In this document: one piece after another, positions 7,201 through 7,351 of the stretch
Layout of the letters: every line of letters starts with the position of its first letter
Position numbering within the stretch: the first letter of the stretch is position 1
NCBI GenBank assembly: GCA_030667765.1
Contig: DAOUVF010000146.1
Location: 1-7,351, forward strand
Direction of reading: 5' to 3'
Source of the DNA: Bacteroides sp.
GTDB lineage: Bacteria > Bacteroidota > Bacteroidia > Bacteroidales > SM23-62
Length of the DNA: 7,351 nt
The notes under the pieces: generated by a model
What the model saw: the letters and a program-made list of their open reading frames with translations, nothing else
Database searches by the model: none
What the model was told of the DNA's origin: nothing
Position numbers and translations under genes: made by a program

Positions 7201-7351
7201 CATGGCATCTGCCCGGCTTTCTGATTGTAGACCAAAATGTTCCGCGATGTATGTATCCGCAGAATCAAGTGATGCCTCTGATGAATCATACCGGCTCAGT
7301 ATCCTGTAATAATCTGACATTCCCAATAAACATTCAACCACCTGTACAGGC
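4252..7351 (-). CDS. TPR-CHAT caspase-like protease, membrane-anchored, 5'-partial
   Basis: At least 1032 codons; the frame stays open to base 7351, so the N-terminus (and any signal peptide) lies outside the window. Numbering here starts at the GTG at 7341. Residues about 1-405 hold roughly ten TPRs of about 40 residues, kinesin-light-chain-like in spacing (e.g. RALEYYQQTLEIL, KAEQYYLEAVRIAEL, KALAYYQQSIFSM). A helical linker follows, with a probable coiled coil around 555-610. The CHAT domain (about 705-995) has IIIPEGKLSYFPFDIL, the catalytic His854 in HLATHA (bases 4780-4782), the catalytic Cys900 in LSACNTG (4642-4644), then RGEGIMSLARAFIYAG and the terminal WAGYILVGNPD. It ends with one membrane helix (about 1002-1020) and an Arg-rich tail (RRRMVRRPG), which by the positive-inside rule puts TPRs and protease in the periplasm. 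CHAT proteins are caspase/separase-fold Cys peptidases. Substrate unknown; the facing anti-sigma gene is the obvious candidate partner. Confidence 0.92.
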   Translation of the reverse strand, partial: PVQVVECLLGMSDYYRILSRYDSSEASLDSADTYIAEHFGLQSESRADAMVTRAKLFFAASKNNRAIELLGQSLDLLGKVEAAPEKIARAEYILGATYFSIGDLRRAQEYYMEAYNTYQQIGTGPSAEKGWLLYNIGLLHSRLGNPREWKEYISKSIVNNIALIGPEHPDLARSYSSLSGYFIENGMSDSALYYLEKSEEIARNTSGEDLGGLVSLYIQRARIFRLEGDYDRALEYYQQTLEILQKNEDTKEYERRILYLNMGDLYKSLGEYESAEKVLLNLLDAEGVVHPTNMAMYYYYLADIQRLLGDYTQSGKYFRKVFEINDQYLSPDYHRNVYDFLGYGILLDSLKMYNKAEQYYLEAVRIAELNYGFHHLRTARVLKSTGDHFFLTGEHDKALAYYQQSIFSMVPDYDIAGYALNPPPEQINDNLFYLSLLKSKASVLEDLAGMAPDSGDRRQKMAAVYSSYQTSISIIDHLRNSYLSDRSKLYLSENERDTYEKCVGSAYLCYELSSDPEYLNQAFMVAEKGKYATLLSVLQRENTIALAGIPDSIVQIDASLRKELSIQQELLLEIQGDTLYDTMAIERYQAQIFQIRARIESLNKRLEREYPGYYNLLYNQQVLGPDAIRKKLRSSEKLLEYFYTRKYLYRFELSRRGMDCHKIPLGEEFDRELAIVENFLSRNFLMDTLGISYERFLATAHSLHKRLIPPSPDHSRLIIIPEGKLSYFPFDILVSEPVKQFSGLFNQVPFLIKDYSIRYGYSATLMERLEKGNRIKLNKLIAFAPDYGSTSDLLASTGEFREITIDRASLRSLPGSINEVMEIGKMTGGRAFTGPAASEELFKKLAGESHIIHLATHAFLDDEDPLKSKLVFSEGNLEEDGFLNVYEIYNLDLAARMVVLSACNTGTGGLKRGEGIMSLARAFIYAGVPNIVMTLWTVSDKQSYKLMLGFYRQLIAGRSTETALRRAKLEFLENATPTYQHPQYWAGYILVGNPDTLFLSRMYKLIIPLLLITLIMVSGFILMRRRMVRRPG

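Noticed and set aside
7339..7341. GTG as the start codon of the TPR-CHAT gene
   Set aside because: The frame continues without a stop to the window edge (codons for P-V-Q before it). The sequence there is already mid-TPR in character, and an export signal expected for this topology is missing. The gene is better called 5'-partial.
4252..7351. CRISPR-linked (Csx29-like) or gasdermin-linked CHAT system
   Set aside because: No direct-repeat array, Cas-like gene or small gasdermin-like protein is in the window. The upstream side of the CHAT gene is not visible, so a partner there cannot be excluded, but nothing here supports it.

Overview
The window looks like a piece of a Bacteroidota (Bacteroidetes) chromosome of moderate G+C. 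The reasons are that start codons lack convincing Shine-Dalgarno sequences, AT-rich TATATTTA blocks sit where a Bacteroidota -7 box (TAnnTTTG) would lie, the ECF sigma factor is of a type common in that phylum, and the oxidase is a caa3-type enzyme with the Rhodothermus-like (type A2) proton-channel signature. No species can be named from the sequence alone.

Left part, bases 1-2650, plus strand: the end of an aerobic respiratory operon for a caa3-type haem-copper oxygen reductase. The order is subunit I (5' end outside the window), subunit III, small subunit IV, then subunit II carrying a C-terminal cytochrome c domain. Gaps are 2-11 bases, so this is one transcript. Subunit I has the binuclear-centre ligands. 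Subunit II is odd: the stretch between the start of its CuA domain and the VVPG strand, where the first CuA histidine (the HSF/HSL loop) should be, is absent in frame. A likely terminator follows subunit II.

Middle, bases 2651-2826: a 176-base spacer with the terminator-like hairpin, two further inverted repeats (TAACAG-N7-CTGTTA and AGGTGA-N6-TCACCT) and two TATATTTA blocks that could be promoter -7 elements for the next operon.

Right part, bases 2827-7351: a two-gene plus-strand operon of an ECF sigma factor and, overlapping it by 23 bases, a single-pass membrane protein that has an anti-sigma-like cytoplasmic N-terminus and periplasmic TPRs. Facing it tail to tail, with the stop codons overlapping by 4 bases, is a large minus-strand gene for a TPR-CHAT protein. 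It has an intact His/Cys protease dyad and a C-terminal membrane anchor, and runs off the right edge. The topology of both membrane proteins puts their TPR parts in the periplasm. My inference is that these three genes form a signalling module in which a membrane-anchored caspase-like CHAT protease, or the peptide-binding surface of its TPRs, acts on the TPR-bearing anti-sigma factor to release the sigma factor. This is the most likely place in the window for a poorly described system. The link is by neighbourhood and domain logic only.
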